From: Clostridiales bacterium
GTDB taxonomy: Bacteria; Bacillota; Clostridia; Lachnospirales; WQUN01
DNA: 43,930 nt
Reading direction: 5' to 3'
NCBI GenBank assembly: GCA_031263155.1
Contig: JAISGK010000038.1
Location: 1-43,930 of the forward strand
Shown here: piece after piece, positions 43,632 through 43,930 of the stretch
Layout of the letters: each line of letters starts with the position of its first letter
Position numbering within the stretch: the first letter of the stretch is position 1
Notes under the pieces: generated by a model
Seen by the model: the letters and a program-made list of their open reading frames with translations, nothing else
Database searches by the model: none
Told to the model about the DNA's origin: nothing
Program-made: the position numbers and the translations under genes

Positions 43632-43930
43632 ATGGTATACGTATTAAACAAAGAGGGAATATCCATTATGCCGACGGCCAGGCATGGACGCGTCAGGCGT
43701 CTGCTTGAACGCGGGCAGGCTAAAGTAGTTCGCCGAACACCATTCACAATCCAGCTGACTTATGCCACTGAAGGCATAACCCAGCCTGTTACACTCGGCA
43801 TCGACGCCGGCAGCAAAACAGTCGGCGTCTCAACGACAACGGAAACAAAAGAACTCTACGCCGCAGAATGTAAACTACGCGCAGATGTAACAAAGAATCT
43901 ATCCACGCGCCGTGAGTTCCGCAGAGCGCG
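43632..43930 (+). CDS. iscB: IscB RNA-guided nuclease, N-terminal part
   Basis: The first 99 codons are present; the gene runs off the window. The N-terminus reads MVYVLNKEGISIMPTARHGR, the PLMP domain of IscB with SIMP in place of PLMP. It continues with RRLLERGQAKVVRRTPFTIQ and RuvC-I as LGIDAGSKTVGVS, including the catalytic Asp at about residue 59. An Arg-rich bridge-helix start follows (LSTRREFRRAR). This order is unique to IscB, the transposon-encoded relative of Cas9. The HNH domain and RuvC-II/III should follow beyond 43930. The ATG has AGAGGGA upstream. Confidence 0.92.
   Translation, partial: MVYVLNKEGISIMPTARHGRVRRLLERGQAKVVRRTPFTIQLTYATEGITQPVTLGIDAGSKTVGVSTTTETKELYAAECKLRADVTKNLSTRREFRRA

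Larger units (their letters stand above)
43345..43930 (+). mobile_element. Left part of an IscB-encoding IS200/IS605-type element
   Basis: The segment from about 43345 to the window end is foreign to the YhcG gene it interrupts. It consists of a structured non-coding region followed by iscB. IscB genes are carried by IS200/IS605-like elements, often without their own transposase, and insert with the omega RNA at the left end. The left boundary is approximate (43343-43357). The right end and any tnpA are outside the window. The element is in the same orientation as the broken gene. Confidence 0.75.

Overview
The window looks like a chromosomal segment of an uncultured, moderate-GC, Gram-positive-type anaerobe in the Firmicutes (probably Clostridia). 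The signs are spoVG, a DnaD-domain protein next to a DnaI/DnaC-type helicase loader, a DacF-type D,D-carboxypeptidase, a paired glgC/glgD, LplABC/YtcQ-YteP-YtcP-type sugar ABC genes with a YesMN-type two-component system, and AGGAGG-like ribosome binding sites. Family names rest on motif reading alone; no database search was run.

Region 1 (about 1-11690, + strand) is a cell-surface polysaccharide and glycosylation island. It holds an RgpF-like glycosyltransferase cut by the window edge, a GmhB/HisB-type HAD phosphatase, a YfhO-family membrane protein, a CsbB/GtrB-type polyprenyl-phosphate glycosyltransferase, two SAM methyltransferases, a second multispanning GT-C-like protein and a flippase-like LPG-synthase-fold protein. 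It is visibly unstable. There is a duplicated gmhB 3' end with palindromes, a ten-unit GGCA tract inside one methyltransferase, a second methyltransferase broken in two places (one at a 12-G run), and several coding-like gene remnants.

Region 2 (11733-22764) is housekeeping: dacF, a chemotaxis receptor, dnaI-like and dnaD-like genes and murC on the - strand, then glgC, glgD and spoVG on +. The glgD start has an unusual leader in which a perfect hairpin separates a strong Shine-Dalgarno from the ATG.

Region 3 (22799-34141, - strand) is a sugar-uptake locus. A YesN-type response regulator and YesM-type histidine kinase precede two ABC permeases, a lipoprotein binding protein and two tandem (alpha/alpha)6 glycosidase-like proteins. 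Intrinsic terminators and a 27-bp inverted repeat separate the blocks.

Region 4 (34242-39051, + strand), divergent from the two-component system, is the best candidate for an undescribed system. Three MoaF-family lipocalin-like proteins are translationally coupled, followed by a small FMN split-barrel protein and an NAD(P)-binding Rossmann protein fused to a fourth MoaF module. No other molybdenum-cofactor genes are present, so the inherited MoaF label is probably misleading. A redox or small-molecule pathway fed by the neighbouring sugar locus is an inference.

Region 5 (39089-43930) is a defence and mobile-element area: an MmeI-like restriction-methylation enzyme, an unknown protein, and a YhcG/DUF1016 nuclease gene that is interrupted. 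The interruption is the left end of an IscB element: a highly structured segment that fits an omega RNA, followed by the iscB N-terminus, which runs off the window.
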